A stretch of 64,000 nucleotides of DNA from Homarus americanus (GCF_018991925.1 NW_024729696.1:160001-224000); one strand, 5' to 3'. Positions 45,100-56,737 are shown, counted from the stretch's first letter. A program made the numbers and translations. The notes: generated by a model from the sequence alone, not told the origin.

Positions 45100-45490
45100 G
45101 AGGAGGGGGAGGGAGGGAGGCTGGGAAAGACGATGCTGGGAGAAAGAACGATCAACCAGAGCACGTCCGCCATGTAACCTCCTACCCTCCCCCACTCCTC
45201 TACCTCCTCCTCCCCACCCCCCTACTCTACCCCTCCCCCTCCTCTACCCTCCTCCTGCACCCCCCCTCTCTCCTCCTCTTCCCCCACCCCTACTCTCCTC
45301 TACCCCACCCCTCTCTCTCCTCCTCCCCCACCCCCTACCCCTCCTCCTCCCCACCCCCTCTCCTCCTCCCCACCCCTACCTACCCCTCCCCCACTCCTCT
45401 ACTCCTCACCTACCCCACCCCTTACTCTCCTCCTCCTCCCTCCTCTACCTCCTCTCACCCCCACCTCTCTCCTCTCCTCCCCCCCCTCCT
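45100..45490. repeat. purine patch then ~310-bp pyrimidine (CTCCTCCCC) tract
   Basis: GGGAGGGAGG at 45105-45120, then CCTCCTCCCCACCCC-type sequence from 45180. Pro/Leu/Ser-rich frames are compositional. Confidence 0.9.
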
Positions 45491-45699
45491 TGAGAGAGGT
45501 TTGCCTTAATATGTAAATGCGTGTTACTTGTTGGGTGGTAATTGGGTGGCCATCTTTGTGGATGTGCCTCCACGCCCAAGACACTGCTGCTTGCTGCTTC
45601 AGTCTAACCCCCCCCCCCACCACCCCACCTGCCTCTTCTCTCTTCCTCCTCTCCCCTCCCCCCTCCCACTCTCCTTCCTCCCACTGTTGAAAATTTTTT

Positions 45700-46487
45700 A
45701 TACATACAATTATGCATCATGGTAGAAGGAAATACTATATGTTTCTCTATATATTAATCATCACCAAGGGGTAAAATATATATGAAACTGATAATTTAGA
45801 TATAGAAAAAATATATATCCGGCTTTAAGTCATTACTAAAGGATTATAGAAACATATTTAAAAAAAAATAATAGCAATAGGAATAATAATAAAAAATTCA
45901 AGTATTTAATTCATATTGACAGAGTGGAGACCTCGTTAGCTCTTCATTTCCATATTAATCTCTTTCGTTATATAAATACCCCCCTCTCAAATATTTATTT
46001 TCGTTATATCTCATGAGTCACTGTTCACCCGGCCGTAATATCGGTCACCTCACGTATAAAAACATTTCCACCCAATGTTAACTCTACATAATTTATTTAG
46101 TTTATTTAATTTATTTTATTTAATTATACTTATTTGATTAAGTGTTTTTTTATTTATACTTATTTGATTAACTGGTTTTTTTTCTGTATATTTGTTCATC
46201 CGTAAATATACTAATTTAACTTTTTTCAAAATGTCGACATTATGACAAACAAAAAATAGATGAGGTTTTGTTTGTTTGTTTGTTTAAAGTCACTTCCTGT
46301 TACCGGAGTTGTCATTGTTTGTTTATTTACAACATTTAATACCAGATGAGTTCTCGCTGCGTTTATCACCGGTGGTTTTCTTTTATTATTTTGTTTAGTA
46401 TTTAGTTCCGGGTGCTTTTATTTTCACGGAGTTTCTGCTGGTGTTGGGAGTTCACTTTTGGTTTTGTTTATGCTACCAGGCGCGTTC

Positions 46488-46488
<1 letters not shown>
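45700..46488. other. AT-rich unique sequence, nothing recognised
   Basis: Contains a short duplicated TTATTTATACTTATTTGATTAA-like phrase at 46120-46185. No gene. Confidence 0.45.

Positions 46489-46582
<94 letters not shown>
46489..46582. repeat. (GT)47 microsatellite
   Basis: Uninterrupted dinucleotides. Confidence 0.98.
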
Positions 46583-46585
<3 letters not shown>

Positions 46586-46659
46586 TATCTGTTATTCCCA
46601 GCGTTCATTTTTGGGGGATTTTGTTTGCTAGCATTGGCGTTCATTTTTGTGTACTGTCT

Positions 46660-46783
46660 TACCGGGCGTTCATTTTCGTGTTCTCTCTCCTACCGGGCGT
46701 TCATTTTCGTGTTCTCTCTCCTACCGGGCGTTCATTTTCGTGTTCTCTCTCCTAACGGGCGTTCATTTTCGTGTACATTCTGC
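46660..46783. repeat. 31-bp minisatellite, 4 copies
   Basis: TACCGGGCGTTCATTTTCGT starts copies at 46660, 46691, 46722 and 46753. The 191-codon plus frame reads through it in rotating phase. Confidence 0.93.
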
Positions 46784-47239
46784 TCCCGGCGGCGTTTTTA
46801 TCACTCTCAGTTCCGTCACTCCCCGAGGTGGTGGTGGCGACGTTCACGCAGTAATTTGCATAATATGATCTCTTTGTACAGGACACCCCGAGAACGCCGC
46901 CTCTCGCTCTTTGGTTCTTGCTGTTGTTCTTTCTTTCTTTCTCAGTGTTTTCGTTTTCGAAGGGGGTTAAAAGTGGATGGTTTATAATCTGTGGTGTTAA
47001 GGGGGGGGTCTCTCTCTTAACAATTCTTTTTTATTTTTCACATCACGTAAAGAAAGATGCCTAGACAGACATACATAACAAACAGGAGTCGCCAACGTCC
47101 GTCCTAAACAATCGCCAGCACTAGCAATCAATGGTGCCTGGCGTTCCTTTCCACCTCCGTTTCTTCTCCTCCCCCCATCTTTTTCTTCCTCCTCCTCCCC
47201 TCCACAAGAACACATTTGAATAGTTACCCTTGACGAATA

Positions 47240-47605
47240 TTCACTTTCCTTCTGCCTGGCGTAGCTCTCATTCCTTCTGCCTGTCGTTGCACTCCTGCCC
47301 TCTGCCTGGTGTAGCTCTCCTTCCTTGTGCCTGGCTTAACTCCCCTTCCTTCTGTTTGGCGTAAATCTCATTCTGCCTGTCGTTGCTCTCCTGCCTTCTG
47401 CCTGGCATAGCTCTCCTTCTGCTTGGCTTAGTTATTATTTCTTCTGCCTGGCGTATCTCTCCTGCCTTCTGCCTAGCTTTGCTCGGCCTTCTGCCTGGCG
47501 TTGCTCTCCTTCCTTCCGCCTGGCGTTGCTCTCCTTCCTTCCGCCTGGCGTTGCTCTCCTTCCTTCCGCCTGGCGTTGCTCTCCTTCCTTCCGCCTGGCG
47601 TAGCG
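47240..47605. repeat. 25-bp minisatellite, ~14 copies
   Basis: TTCCGCCTGGCGTTGCTCTC followed by CTTCC is the unit; the best copies are at 47500-47600. The minus frame 47268-47645 (125 codons) shows a 25-residue Arg/Gln/Glu-rich repeat because three 25-bp units make 75 bp. No other evidence for a protein. Confidence 0.92.
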
Positions 47606-47639
47606 CTCTCATAGTATAGAATTCCTCCACACTTATGTA

Positions 47640-48003
47640 TTCCACTGCCAGAAAAATAAACCCTCCAGAATGGGCAAAGATCCGTAAGAGCAGCGTACGT
47701 TTTGGCTAGTGATACATCCGCCAGGGTTTACTCGTGTAAAGATAGATGGAAAAACAAAAAAAATCCCTCACATGAGAAAACATAGTCGGTCAGTCTATCA
47801 GGATAAATTGGTGCTGGTCTGCCTACCGTGGCCAAAAATTATTCCCAGTCAGCCAGGAGCACGGGGAGTGTATGCTGAAACTGTGGCTCCCTTGTGGTGA
47901 TTTATGCGCTAGTAGAGGAGAAATATGGAGGAAGTTAGCGCATGACCAAGTTCACAAGCGGCCCACTGAAAAAAAGTAACTGGTGTTTCAACTTAGCCAA
48001 GAG
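47640..48003. other. unique sequence, no gene recognised
   Basis: A 63-codon frame (47709-47900) has no recognisable domain. Confidence 0.4.
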
Positions 48004-48243
48004 TGAGTGATGTGGTGGTGGTTGTGGTGGTGGGGTGGTGGTGTGTTGTGGTGGTGGTGGTGGTGTAGTGGTGGTGTAGTGGTGGTTGTTGTGGTGGTGT
48101 GTTGTGGTGGTGTGTTGTGGTGGTGGTGTTGTGGTGTGGGGTGGTGGTGTGTGGTGGGTGTGGTGTGTGTTGTGGTGGTGGTGGTGGTGTTGTGGTGGTG
48201 GTGGTGTGGTGGTGGTGGTGGTGTGTTGTGGTGGTGGTGAGGA
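48004..48243. repeat. (GTG)/(GGT) tract, ~240 bp
   Basis: GTGGTGGTGGTGTTGTGGTG variations with no stops in three plus frames (Trp/Val/Cys-rich). It ends in GGCGGCGGC. Confidence 0.95.
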
Positions 48244-49740
48244 TGGTGGCGGCGGCGGCAGTGAGCGACGTTGCCTGTGGTCTACCACCGACTTAAGTTT
48301 ATCTTAAGTTCAGTCCAGCCTCAGTCTAGTTAGTTTACCTTGGCTGTACTCCTGAGGCGTGTTGGGACGCTCGTGTTTGTGTGAATGTGTTTGATTTGCG
48401 AGGTTGGTTTAATATTCTTTTTTATTTTAGTTTTGTGACGTGGTTTATCTTACTAACTGGAGGCATTTTGTGTACCAAGGTTTTCTCCATGTCAAAAATT
48501 CTTGCGTATATTTTGTTGTCATTTAATCTAGCAGATAAACACTCGTAAATTCTTTAAAATGTATTCAGAAACTTGAGAACAAGTGCAAGATTATGTATAG
48601 CGACGACTATATCCACGTGATGACACGACCCTGCAGGTGATAACGTGATCCTGATTTAAAGTAAATGTACACAGCCCACCGACCCGTAGTTATATACACA
48701 CTGTATTACCATCAAACTGGTTCATCATCATGAGGAACCCAATGTACACACAAAGCTGAGATAATCTCCCCCGGCAGCGAGCCATCTCTCTCTCACGGTA
48801 ATTCCTTAATCAGATCAAATTTCCGGAGAGGTTGTGTGTCATTAAGCAGTTAAATTCTCACCTTCCTTTACCAGTCGATTACGTTATTAAGTGTATCGTT
48901 GAGCTTAAGATTATGTTGGTAATTCCCGTGCTTGGTGTTGGTGTTTGTTGACGGGATAACCTGACCGACTTTACAATTCAACTATCTTAGTTCAATAGGA
49001 ATCCGACTAAAGGACCATCGCTTCTAACACACCACCGCGAACACCACAAGTGAACACCGTGAACACGCCTTGAACATCTCCTCCACTCACAAGGTTCTCC
49101 AGGTTGTTATTCCAGGATACACAGCTACAGAACTCCAGGCAGTGTATTGTGGAGGAGGTTTTACATAGTACCTACATGACCACACTCTTTCACGGGAACA
49201 TTAAGCCTAACTTGTAACATTTCTTGTGGCGCCCTTCCTCCACCCACCAGGAAATAATATATATTAATGGCTCTTGTGTGTGTACAATATAGCCGGGGTA
49301 TTTTTCTTAAACTATGTCTGTCTGTCTGTTGGCCCAGTTTGTTTACTGTTATCTTGTTTATCTTCATCTTCTTGTTTGTGTTTATCATCTGTTTATCTCT
49401 TTTGTCTCGGAGGTGATCTGGAGGATGACGTCATGAGCCAAACAAATTTTTTTTTCATCAGTTTTTGTGTCCAATTTTATGTTGCTTTTTGTCGCGAGGA
49501 TTTTATGGGGTTATATAAGACAACACGATACAATATAAGGAAATATAATGTAATACAATAAAATACATGAGAAAACTTCCCCCACCCACACACCCATACA
49601 CACCACTGTTCACTCTAAGTTGCTCACCACATGAACTACTTAACAGTCAGTATATATGTTCACCATTCTGTTCACTTGGAGTTACGTCATAACACTCACC
49701 GCTGTCGCACTCCCTCCCGTGTTTGTTCAGTGTGATAGTT
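48244..49740. other. unique sequence, no gene recognised
   Basis: About 1.5 kb without long repeats. No conserved domain, splice pair or RNA gene that I can support. The 95-codon frame at 49274-49561 has no domain. Confidence 0.4.
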
Positions 49741-50046
49741 GGTACAATCTTGGTCCCTCCTCCCCCCTCCTCTCTCTCTCTCCCTCCCTCTCTCTACAAA
49801 TATTTGCTCGCTTGTTGTGCTCTGTCACTTATTTCCTCCTCCTCTTGTTTCCCCCTTTTCCTGTTCTTCTCTTTCCTTCCTCGTTCCCCTCCTGCTTCAT
49901 TCTTCATCCTATCTATCCCTCTCTCTCTCGCTCTTGTTTTTTGGTCTCTCTTCCTGTTCCTGGAGGCTTATAATTGTTATCTAACGTTGCTATACCTCAC
50001 TGCCATCACTACTACTACCAACACCCCTACTAACACCTCCACCACT
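49741..50046. repeat. pyrimidine-rich tract
   Basis: CTCCTCTCTCTCTCTCCCTC and T/C-rich sequence. Leu/Ser/Phe frames are compositional. Confidence 0.7.
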
Positions 50047-50073
50047 ATTACTACTACTACTACTACTACTACT
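50047..50073. repeat. (ACT)9 microsatellite, left flank of embedded element
   Basis: Pairs with the (TAC)11 array at 50488-50520 on the other side of the element. Confidence 0.9.
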
Positions 50074-50487
50074 TTTTTTAATGGCCTCCAGCCTCCCCCA
50101 ATAACCATACCTTCGCCACCATTTTATTTCCTTAATATTAAATATCCTAATACATAAGTAGCTATCCTAGCTGTGTTGAGTTAGTTGAGCCGCAGATCTA
50201 TGTGGCATTCAGTGACTGTTGCCTCATAGTGAATATCTGCAACTGTTGTCGGCTTTGAGGCCGAAACTCTCGTTCCCCTGAGGCAGAGCAAAGCCGACCT
50301 AAGGAGAGAGAAGGACAGTCGACATCTCATCCAGGCTGTAACACAACTTCTGGGCTGCTGCTTCTGTTCGAATATCACCTCCGCGAGTCTGGCGTAGAAG
50401 CTTCTTGCACTTGGTCCCATCCCATCAGAGGTTGTGAACACTAGAGGAATGAAGCTGCCTTGATCAACGTTTTGAATTCTCTACCCA
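50074..50487 (-). mobile_element. retroelement 3' fragment within (TAG)n, minus strand
   Basis: A 414-bp block separates two (ACT/TAC)n runs. Read on minus it starts just after the AGT repeat, encodes a conserved protein tail, and ends in ATTAAAAAAA next to the second AGT repeat, as expected for a 5'-truncated retrotransposed copy with a short poly(A) tail. Confidence 0.65.
50181..50474 (-). pseudogene. C-terminal fragment of a repeat-encoded protein (FIPLVF..GMGP..ALLRSALLCLRG)
   Basis: The minus strand is open from just downstream of a TAG (about 50475-50477) to the stop at 50181-50183. It reads SFIPLVFTTSDGMGP, then LSFSLLRSALLCLRGTR. This block resembles conserved C-terminal tails of many uncharacterised repeat-encoded, RT-associated proteins in aquatic invertebrates. 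That resemblance is from memory and the exact element class is unsure. It has no start of its own and is a fragment. Confidence 0.55.

Positions 50488-50520
<33 letters not shown>
50488..50520. repeat. (TAC)11 microsatellite, right flank of embedded element
   Basis: Continues into CACCACCAC. It is the same trinucleotide as 50047-50073. Confidence 0.93.
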
Positions 50521-50532
<12 letters not shown>

Positions 50533-50629
50533 CAGTGTGTTGTATCGTTACGTACATTCTCTATATTTCCCCCCCCCTTTTCGCTATCAGTAATTCTATT
50601 CAACGCCGTGATGAAAAACACATTTTAGC

Positions 50630-50825
50630 TCTAGTGGTGATGGTAGTGGTGGTGGTGGTGATAGTGGTGGTGGTAGTACTGGTGGTGATAATGGCGGTAG
50701 TGGTGGTGGCTGTGGTGCTGATAGTGATAGTGGTGGTAATGGTGGTGGTGGTAATGGTGGTGGTGGTTATGGGGGTGCTGATAGTGGTGGTGATGGTGAC
50801 AGTGGTGGTGATAGGGGTGGTACAT
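50630..50825. repeat. (GGTGAT/GGTGGTAGT) tract
   Basis: GTGGTGGTGATAGTGGTGGT-like sequence. Val-rich and His/Thr-rich frames on the two strands are compositional. Confidence 0.9.
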
Positions 50826-51011
50826 AAACCTGCTCTTGTTACAGCTATCGGAGCCCTTGTCAACCTCCATTCCATTTCCCCAATAAATATTTACGTAGTC
50901 GAGGGACGTCCAGCAAGATAAATTTTCAGACGACGAGATGGTTGGTCTGAGCTTTGTATGAAGTCACAATCTGTGGCTGGTGAAAAACACAGATTTGGCG
51001 CTGGTTGACAA

Positions 51012-51013
<2 letters not shown>

Positions 51014-51071
<58 letters not shown>
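51014..51071. repeat. (GT)29 microsatellite
   Basis: Uninterrupted dinucleotides. Confidence 0.97.
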
Positions 51072-51072
<1 letters not shown>

Positions 51073-51379
51073 GTATATACATGTATCTTTATGTGCATGT
51101 GTGCCTTGTACATAAAACCTTCCCTCGTACACCAATAAAATCCTGAATTATAAAATACACATCAATTCAGTCCATATTTTACAATATATCGATGGCATCT
51201 ATCACACTATAGTTCCCAGACGTAGATAAATTCTCTTTGTGCACCAATATACTGTTCTGAGTCGTGCCAGAAAAAGAGATTGGGCCGTGAAAGGTTACGT
51301 GTACATATATTCCAAAGAAATAGTTAAAATCTACATTCATCCAGGCGGAATGTGGCGTTAAAAATTTCTCGTCACCCGG

Positions 51380-51475
51380 GCAGAGGCGATGGTGGCCGAT
51401 GGTGGTGTGGTGGTGCTGGGTAGTGGTGTGGTAGTGGCCGGAGGTGCGGGGTGGTGGTGGTGGTGGCCATCGTGA
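51380..51475. repeat. GGTGGTGTGGTAGTGGCC-type repeat
   Basis: GTGG-rich tandem sequence with two GATGGTGGCC units. Confidence 0.65.
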
Positions 51476-51557
51476 CTGAATACATTCTCGTTCAGTCCAG
51501 CTATTGTGAATTTGGTCAACGTGTCCCAACTGTTAGGTTTAACGGTACCAGGTTTAC

Positions 51558-51620
51558 GGTCCCCCTTGCCTGGTGCTGCATTTTGCTGCCTGGTGCTTCC
51601 TTTTGCTGCCTGGTGCTTAA
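51558..51620. repeat. 24-bp minisatellite, ~2.7 copies
   Basis: TTTTGCTGCCTGGTGCT recurs at 24-bp spacing. Confidence 0.75.
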
Positions 51621-51662
51621 TGCCAGGAAAACAGGAAAGGGGTAAGGGAGAGAGAGACTTAC

Positions 51663-51845
51663 GATGTGGTTAGGTTAGGTTAGGTTAGGTAAATTTAAGG
51701 TAGGTTAGGTTAGGTAAAGTTAGATCAAGTTAACTTGGGTAATAATAGGTAAAGATGAGTTAGGTAACGTTAGGTAAAATTTCGATAGTTTTGGCTAGGT
51801 TCGGAAAAGTTAAGTTAGGGTAAGTTAGGAAAGGTTAGGTTACAC
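51663..51845. repeat. degenerate (TTAGG)n block
   Basis: Begins with four clean GGTTA units, then decays to AGTTAGGTAACGTTAGG. G-strand on plus. Confidence 0.85.
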
Positions 51846-52565
51846 TTCCTCCAAATCGTTAACGGTCCGATATCGCAACACTATCCCTTGGCCAGACGAT
51901 GCGGTAAATGCTTCGATATCGGGACATTTACCGATAAGGCTGAAATACCAATAACTAACAACGATATTTTGTCTCCAACTCCAGGTCGTTATTGTCTCGA
52001 TATCGCCGCGTTATTTTCTGTCAACAAAATAATGTCTAAGTGTTCACGGGGTCCAAACGTGGGTCAACCCTGTTAATACAAGAGTCGATGTGGAGAGTTG
52101 AATTTATCAGTCAGTGTTCAACAATTTACAAAGCTTACGGCATCCCTATGTCAGACGAGCGGCCCGAGGCTGTCAAGAGATGTGTTAGGGAGCCGTGACA
52201 AGGTATGACAGTGTGTGTGTATGTGTGTGGAGAAGGGTTGGCTGACAGAGAGTGACAGGAGGAGGGAAAGCTATGACAGGGGTATAGTATTATGTGGCTA
52301 GGGTTTATGACAGGGTTATGACTGTATATTAGGGAAGAGATGCCACTGTATATGACAGAGAATGACATGACTGTTTGGGAGTCAAAGGGGTGTATGATGG
52401 TAGGTGGAGAGAGAGGGGGGGCAGGCGGGAGAAATGGTAGAGGTTGGTACTGTGATTGGGAGAGGTTCATAATAGTTAACGAAAGATCTCTCCCCTTTCG
52501 CTGGCAGTTTCTTCAGTTCCAACACAATGGGCTGGACGCCCCCCTGCACTGCCTTTGTGTGTCCA
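51846..52565. other. mostly unique sequence with CGATATCG phrases
   Basis: CCGATATCG, TCGATATCGGG and TCGATATCGCC occur at 51869-52010, similar to 15130-15372. TATGACAGGG-like phrases repeat at 52200-52330. No gene. Confidence 0.45.
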
Positions 52566-52775
52566 GAGGTCACTCACTGTAAAACCTCACCACTTCACTG
52601 TACCCTGGCCAAACCCGCACTGTTTCACTGTAAAATGGATAAACTTGCATTATTTCATTGTAAAAATAACAGAACTGCTCTTTTTCACTGTACCTTAGAC
52701 AAAACATCACCATTTCACTGCAAAATGGATAAAACTGCACCAATTCACAGTAAACTGCAGAATATAAGTACATCC
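52566..52775. repeat. 30-bp minisatellite, 7 copies
   Basis: CACTGTA or variants fall at 52596, 52626, 52656, 52686, 52716 and 52746, exactly 30 bp apart. Both strands stay open in a 10-residue repeat (plus frame 52527-52784 with FHCK motifs; minus 52570-52788). No other protein evidence. Confidence 0.93.
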
Positions 52776-53070
52776 TTTCACTGAACACTAAATAAAGAAC
52801 TCATTTAACAGTTATTAGTCAGAAAATGGTGATGAAAGCGATAAAAGACCTTGAACATTAAACTTAAACCTTCAACCAAAAGGAACATTAAATATCTTTT
52901 ATTCACGTTTCCCCTCTTGGTTTATATATACTGTACACTGTGCACACTTCCGGAACATTAATTTTGTTGTGAGTGAGAGTATGCTAATATGTGTTACTGT
53001 CATTACATACGAATATATTCACGTAGAGTTTTCTAAAATACATATTATTCTTCCCCCCCCCCCCCACACA
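52776..53070. other. AT-rich sequence, nothing recognised
   Basis: Ends in a run of 13 C. Confidence 0.4.
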
Positions 53071-53940
53071 CTTACTTATTTACTTACTTACTTACTTTGT
53101 TGTCACTCGGAATCGAGTATGGCGATCATCCAACTATGATATAATAATATGAGTTATTAAGGATGTCACTTTCGGTGGTGAGTTTTGAGGTGACTAAAGA
53201 GGACGATACGGGACCGGCAGAGTTGTTCACAGATGTTGCACATGTGGAGGGCTACATTTAGTACAGGAGGGGCGGTGGCAGCGTCTTTCCGGCGTTGACG
53301 CTTGTCTGCCTCGTTATGCAGTCGGGCTAACTCGAAAGTATTGATACCTTCTTGTGTGGTGCTCCTCCAAGCGTTACGATGTGGAGTAATCGTCTCCCAG
53401 GTAAGGGGGTCGATTTGGCACTTTTTCAGGTTTGTCTTAAGACTATCCTTATACCTTTTCAGTTGCCCGCCAACGTCACGTTTACTATTCGTTAGGTGAC
53501 TGTAAAGTAGCTGCTTTGGCAGTCTACTGTCGTCCATGCGGGTAACATGGCCAGTCCAGCGTAGTTGTTCATGTATAATGGTAGCCTCGATGCTCCTACT
53601 GTTGGTGTCAGCAAGGATGCTGGCATTTGTACTCTTGCCTTCCCAGCGAACTCGGAGGATGGAACATAGACTACATTGGTTAAAGTTTTCAAGTGCCTTG
53701 AGGTGCCTCCTGTATGTAACCCATGTCTCGCTGCCATACAGCAGGGTAGGGAGGATCACTGCTCGATATACGTGTAACTTTGTAGATAATTTTAGCTCCC
53801 TGCAGCTGAAGACACGGTTTCGGAGTCTGCCAAAGGCTTGAGATGCACATTTGATCCGATGCTGAATCTCTTCATCGATGTCCACGGTGGTGGAAAGGTG
53901 GGAGCCGAGATACTGAAAGTGGGTAACATTAGAGAGGGTA
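53071..53940 (-). mobile_element. 5'-truncated RTE-like non-LTR retrotransposon
   Basis: On the minus strand: end of the RT reading frame, stop, ~70-bp 3' UTR, then a short (AAGT)n tail (CTTA repeats on plus, 53071-53098). RTE-type elements typically have very short 3' UTRs and short tandem-repeat tails, which fits. The 5' edge abuts GTGTGTGT and TATATA microsatellite sequence. Confidence 0.88.
53166..53940 (-). pseudogene. C-terminal half of RTE-like endonuclease-reverse transcriptase
   Basis: About 258 residues, open to a natural stop. Motifs in order: HFQYLGSHLS near the 5' edge; EIQHRIKCASQAFGRL; TKLHVYRAVILPTLLYGSETW; LRWTGHVTRMDDSRLPKQLLY; GGQLKRYKDSLK; WETITPHRNAWR. It ends with a C2H2 finger (CNIC, 12 residues, HLKTH) nine or so residues before the stop. 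These are typical of the post-RT C-terminal region of RTE-like LINE proteins. The catalytic RT core and endonuclease are missing, so the copy is dead, but this part has no frameshift or stop, implying a fairly recent insertion. Confidence 0.9.
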
Positions 53941-53945
53941 GCACA

Positions 53946-53969
53946 CGCACACACACACACATATATACA

Positions 53970-54055
<86 letters not shown>
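53946..54055. repeat. (CA)n-(TA)41 compound microsatellite
   Basis: ACACACAC at 53946-53959, then TATATACAG and a pure TA run to 54055, followed by TGTAT repeats. Confidence 0.95.
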
Positions 54056-54058
<3 letters not shown>

Positions 54059-54892
54059 ATTGTATTGTATAAATTTCTATGTATATTGCACTCGTACACT
54101 TCTTGTACAGTAGCTAAATAAGTATCTGTGCATACTCTGTCTGAAACAATGAGACCACAGATTTTTAGGTATTGGGATATGCGTTTTGTCTTCTTATACT
54201 ATGTGATAGTAATCACTTAACCGTTTAATTTATTCCTATATGCCAACTCACCCCCCTGTGTTGGATACTGAGTGGCGGTGGGTGAAGACACGCATACCAA
54301 CCCTCCCGAGACATCACGAGTTGTACGTATAATTTCGGAAGTCATCGGACCCACCTTGTCATTTACTTGTTTAGCTACTGTACCTGTTTAGTATGGGTAG
54401 ATAGGTAGGTAGAGAGATCGTATAAAGAGAAGGAATAGTGAGAGAGAGAGAAACAGACAAACATAGAAAGATGGGGAGAAAGAAATAAAAAATGAGATCG
54501 AGAAAGACCAGCACAGACAGACAGACAGACAGACAGTCAGACAGTCAGACAGACAGAACGACAAGGGTGAGAGAAAGACAGAGAGAGGGGAGTGAAAACT
54601 CTAATCCACATTACCATTTCCCCTGGTCAAAAAACAGACCCCACTTCAGTAAAACAAAAAAGTCTCCTGATAAGCACCAAGTCAGTTGAGCTGAGCCTAA
54701 AATATTCCACTGTTCTCTCAGCTGATAAAGTTGTTTCCTTTTCACTTTTGGTTGAGAGGAAAGATTTATAGCCCCTGGCGGCCCTCAACACCGTGCGGCA
54801 ACTCCCATAAAATACGGGAGAATGTGTCGCTCTCTGACTCCGCTTGTTAGATCACCTATAAAACACCACTTCTTACTTCTCAGACCCAAACC
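54056..54892. other. unique sequence with (CAGA)n
   Basis: (CAGA)n with TCAG interruptions at 54513-54560. No gene recognised in the rest. Confidence 0.5.
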
Positions 54893-55135
54893 CCCGAACC
54901 ATGAGCCCCCAAACCTCGAACCCACGAACCACCGAACCATGATTCCTCGAACCACCGAACCATGATCCCTCGAACCACTGAACCATGAGCCCCGAACCTC
55001 GAACCACCGAACCATGATCCCTCGAACCATGAGCCCCGAACCTCGAACCACCGAACCCTGATCCCTCGAACCAACGAACCATGATCCCTCGAACCACTGA
55101 ACCACGAGCCCCGAACCTCGAACCACCGAATGCCA
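54893..55135. repeat. GAACCACCGAACCATGA minisatellite
   Basis: CTCGAACCACCGAACCATGA and GCCCCGAACCTCGAACC alternate in a higher-order pattern. The minus-strand Gly/Ser/Phe/Arg frames are by-products. Confidence 0.92.
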
Positions 55136-55459
55136 GAAACTTGAACCTATGTAAGGATAATAAATAAAGCCATTTTTTTTTGTGTTTACAATATTTTTTT
55201 GTGAAATTTTAAAATTAGGTTTCATTGTTCCGAAACATGGTGTCGTTATTTCCTCAACGGAATCGGGGATACAATGTTAGATTTCAGACTTGACCCGACA
55301 TGTACAGAATAGCCCATAGTACAGGCCATCTATCGGGTACTACGGAAACTATGACCCATACCATAAAGATAACAACGCCACCAAGAGCCATCAACAGCGC
55401 TTGGCGTATCCCTTCCAGCCCGCAATGACACGTTTACGGTAGTTACGCCCTGATATCTA

Positions 55460-55555
55460 ACCACCACTGCGTCAACTTTGGCGGCTACATCACTGCCATC
55501 TAGGGACCACTGCGTGAACTGAGGCGGTTATATCACCGCCATCTAGCGAGGAAAA
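55460..55555. repeat. ~46-bp tandem duplication with CCATCTAG
   Basis: CCACTGCGT.AACT..GGCGG followed by ATCACYGCCATCTAG occurs twice. Confidence 0.75.
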
Positions 55556-55599
55556 CGATAAGTATGGCAGCTCTAAGTAGGTGAGCAACTCCCCGTGTT

Positions 55600-55890
55600 T
55601 CTCCCACTAGTACTAGGGTTGCCAACTGGTTAGTCCCAAGGTTGCCAACTGGATATTCGCAGGATTACCAAATGGACAGTACCAGGGCTACCAACTGACC
55701 AGTACCAGGGCTACCAACTGACCAGCAGTACCAGGGCTGCCAACTGACCAGTACCAGGGCAGCCAACTGACCAGTACTAGGGCAGCCAACTGACCAGTAC
55801 CAGGGCTGCCAACCGACCAGTACCAGGGCTGCCAACTGACTAGTACCAGTGTTGCCAAATGGCCAGTACCAGTGTTGCCAACTGACCCAA
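55600..55890. repeat. 23-bp minisatellite, ~12 copies
   Basis: ACCAGTACCAGGGCTGCCAA plus CTG is the unit, with one copy expanded by CAG. Minus-strand Trp/Val/Leu frame is a by-product. Confidence 0.93.
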
Positions 55891-55974
55891 TAGAAGGACA
55901 GTAGACAAATATTTGTAAACCATCTTCCATAATGGCGCCCGTTTACCCTAAAGACTTCAGGTGATGCCGTAATG

Positions 55975-56125
55975 CTAGGGGGGGGGGTGTATAGAAGAGT
56001 AAGAGAAAGAAGGGAAAAGGGATAAAGAAGAAAAAGAGAGAATGAGAAGTGAGAGAAAGGAAAAGAGAGAGAAAAACGAAAAAAATAGAATAGGTACCAC
56101 AGAGAGAAAGAATGAAATAACTCCA

Positions 56126-56191
<66 letters not shown>

Positions 56192-56230
56192 AAATATAGA
56201 GAAGAGTGAAAGAAAATGGAAAAGAGATAT
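55975..56230. repeat. purine tract with (GA)28
   Basis: G-run at 55979, GA-rich sequence, pure GA at 56131-56188. Confidence 0.93.
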
Positions 56231-56384
56231 AGAAAGATTGAGAGAAAGAGAGAACATACCAGGGCTGTTAACTGGGGTAGTCACACATACACGGGGCTGG
56301 CTGTCGGCTAGTGGACTCCCATCAGGGAAATTGATATGCTGGCGCTGCCTTTTATAACCTGCGTGTCCATTCTCTCCCCGTTTA

Positions 56385-56690
56385 GTGGCGAGGGGTAGTG
56401 GCGAGGGGTAGTGGCGAGGGGTAGTGGCGAGGGGCAGTGGCGAGGGGTAGTAGTGTCGAGGGGTAGTGGCAATGGGTAGTAGTGATTGAAGGGTAGTGGT
56501 TGAAGGGGAAGTATTGGTTAAAGGGTAGTAGTAAGGGGTAGTGGTTAAGGGGTAGTAGTAATAGTACTGATTGGCAGGTAGTAGTGATTGAGGGATAGTG
56601 GTTGAATGGGTAGTAACTAGGACTAGTGGTTGAGGAGATAGTGGTGAGGGAGGTAGTGGTTGTATGAGGTAGTGGCAATGGGTAGTGGTA
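56385..56690. repeat. 14-bp minisatellite grading to GTAGTGGTTGA-type repeat
   Basis: GTAGTGGCGAGGGG repeats five times (56392-56465), then diverged AGGGGTAGTGGTTGA units follow. Confidence 0.9.
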
Positions 56691-56731
56691 AAAATAGATT
56701 AAAAAGTTGAGCAAGAAGTGACAACATGTAG

Positions 56732-56737
<6 letters not shown>

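Noticed and set aside
53302..53841. Plus-strand frames opposite the RTE-like fragment
   Set aside because: They lie antisense to the clearly conserved minus-strand reading frame.
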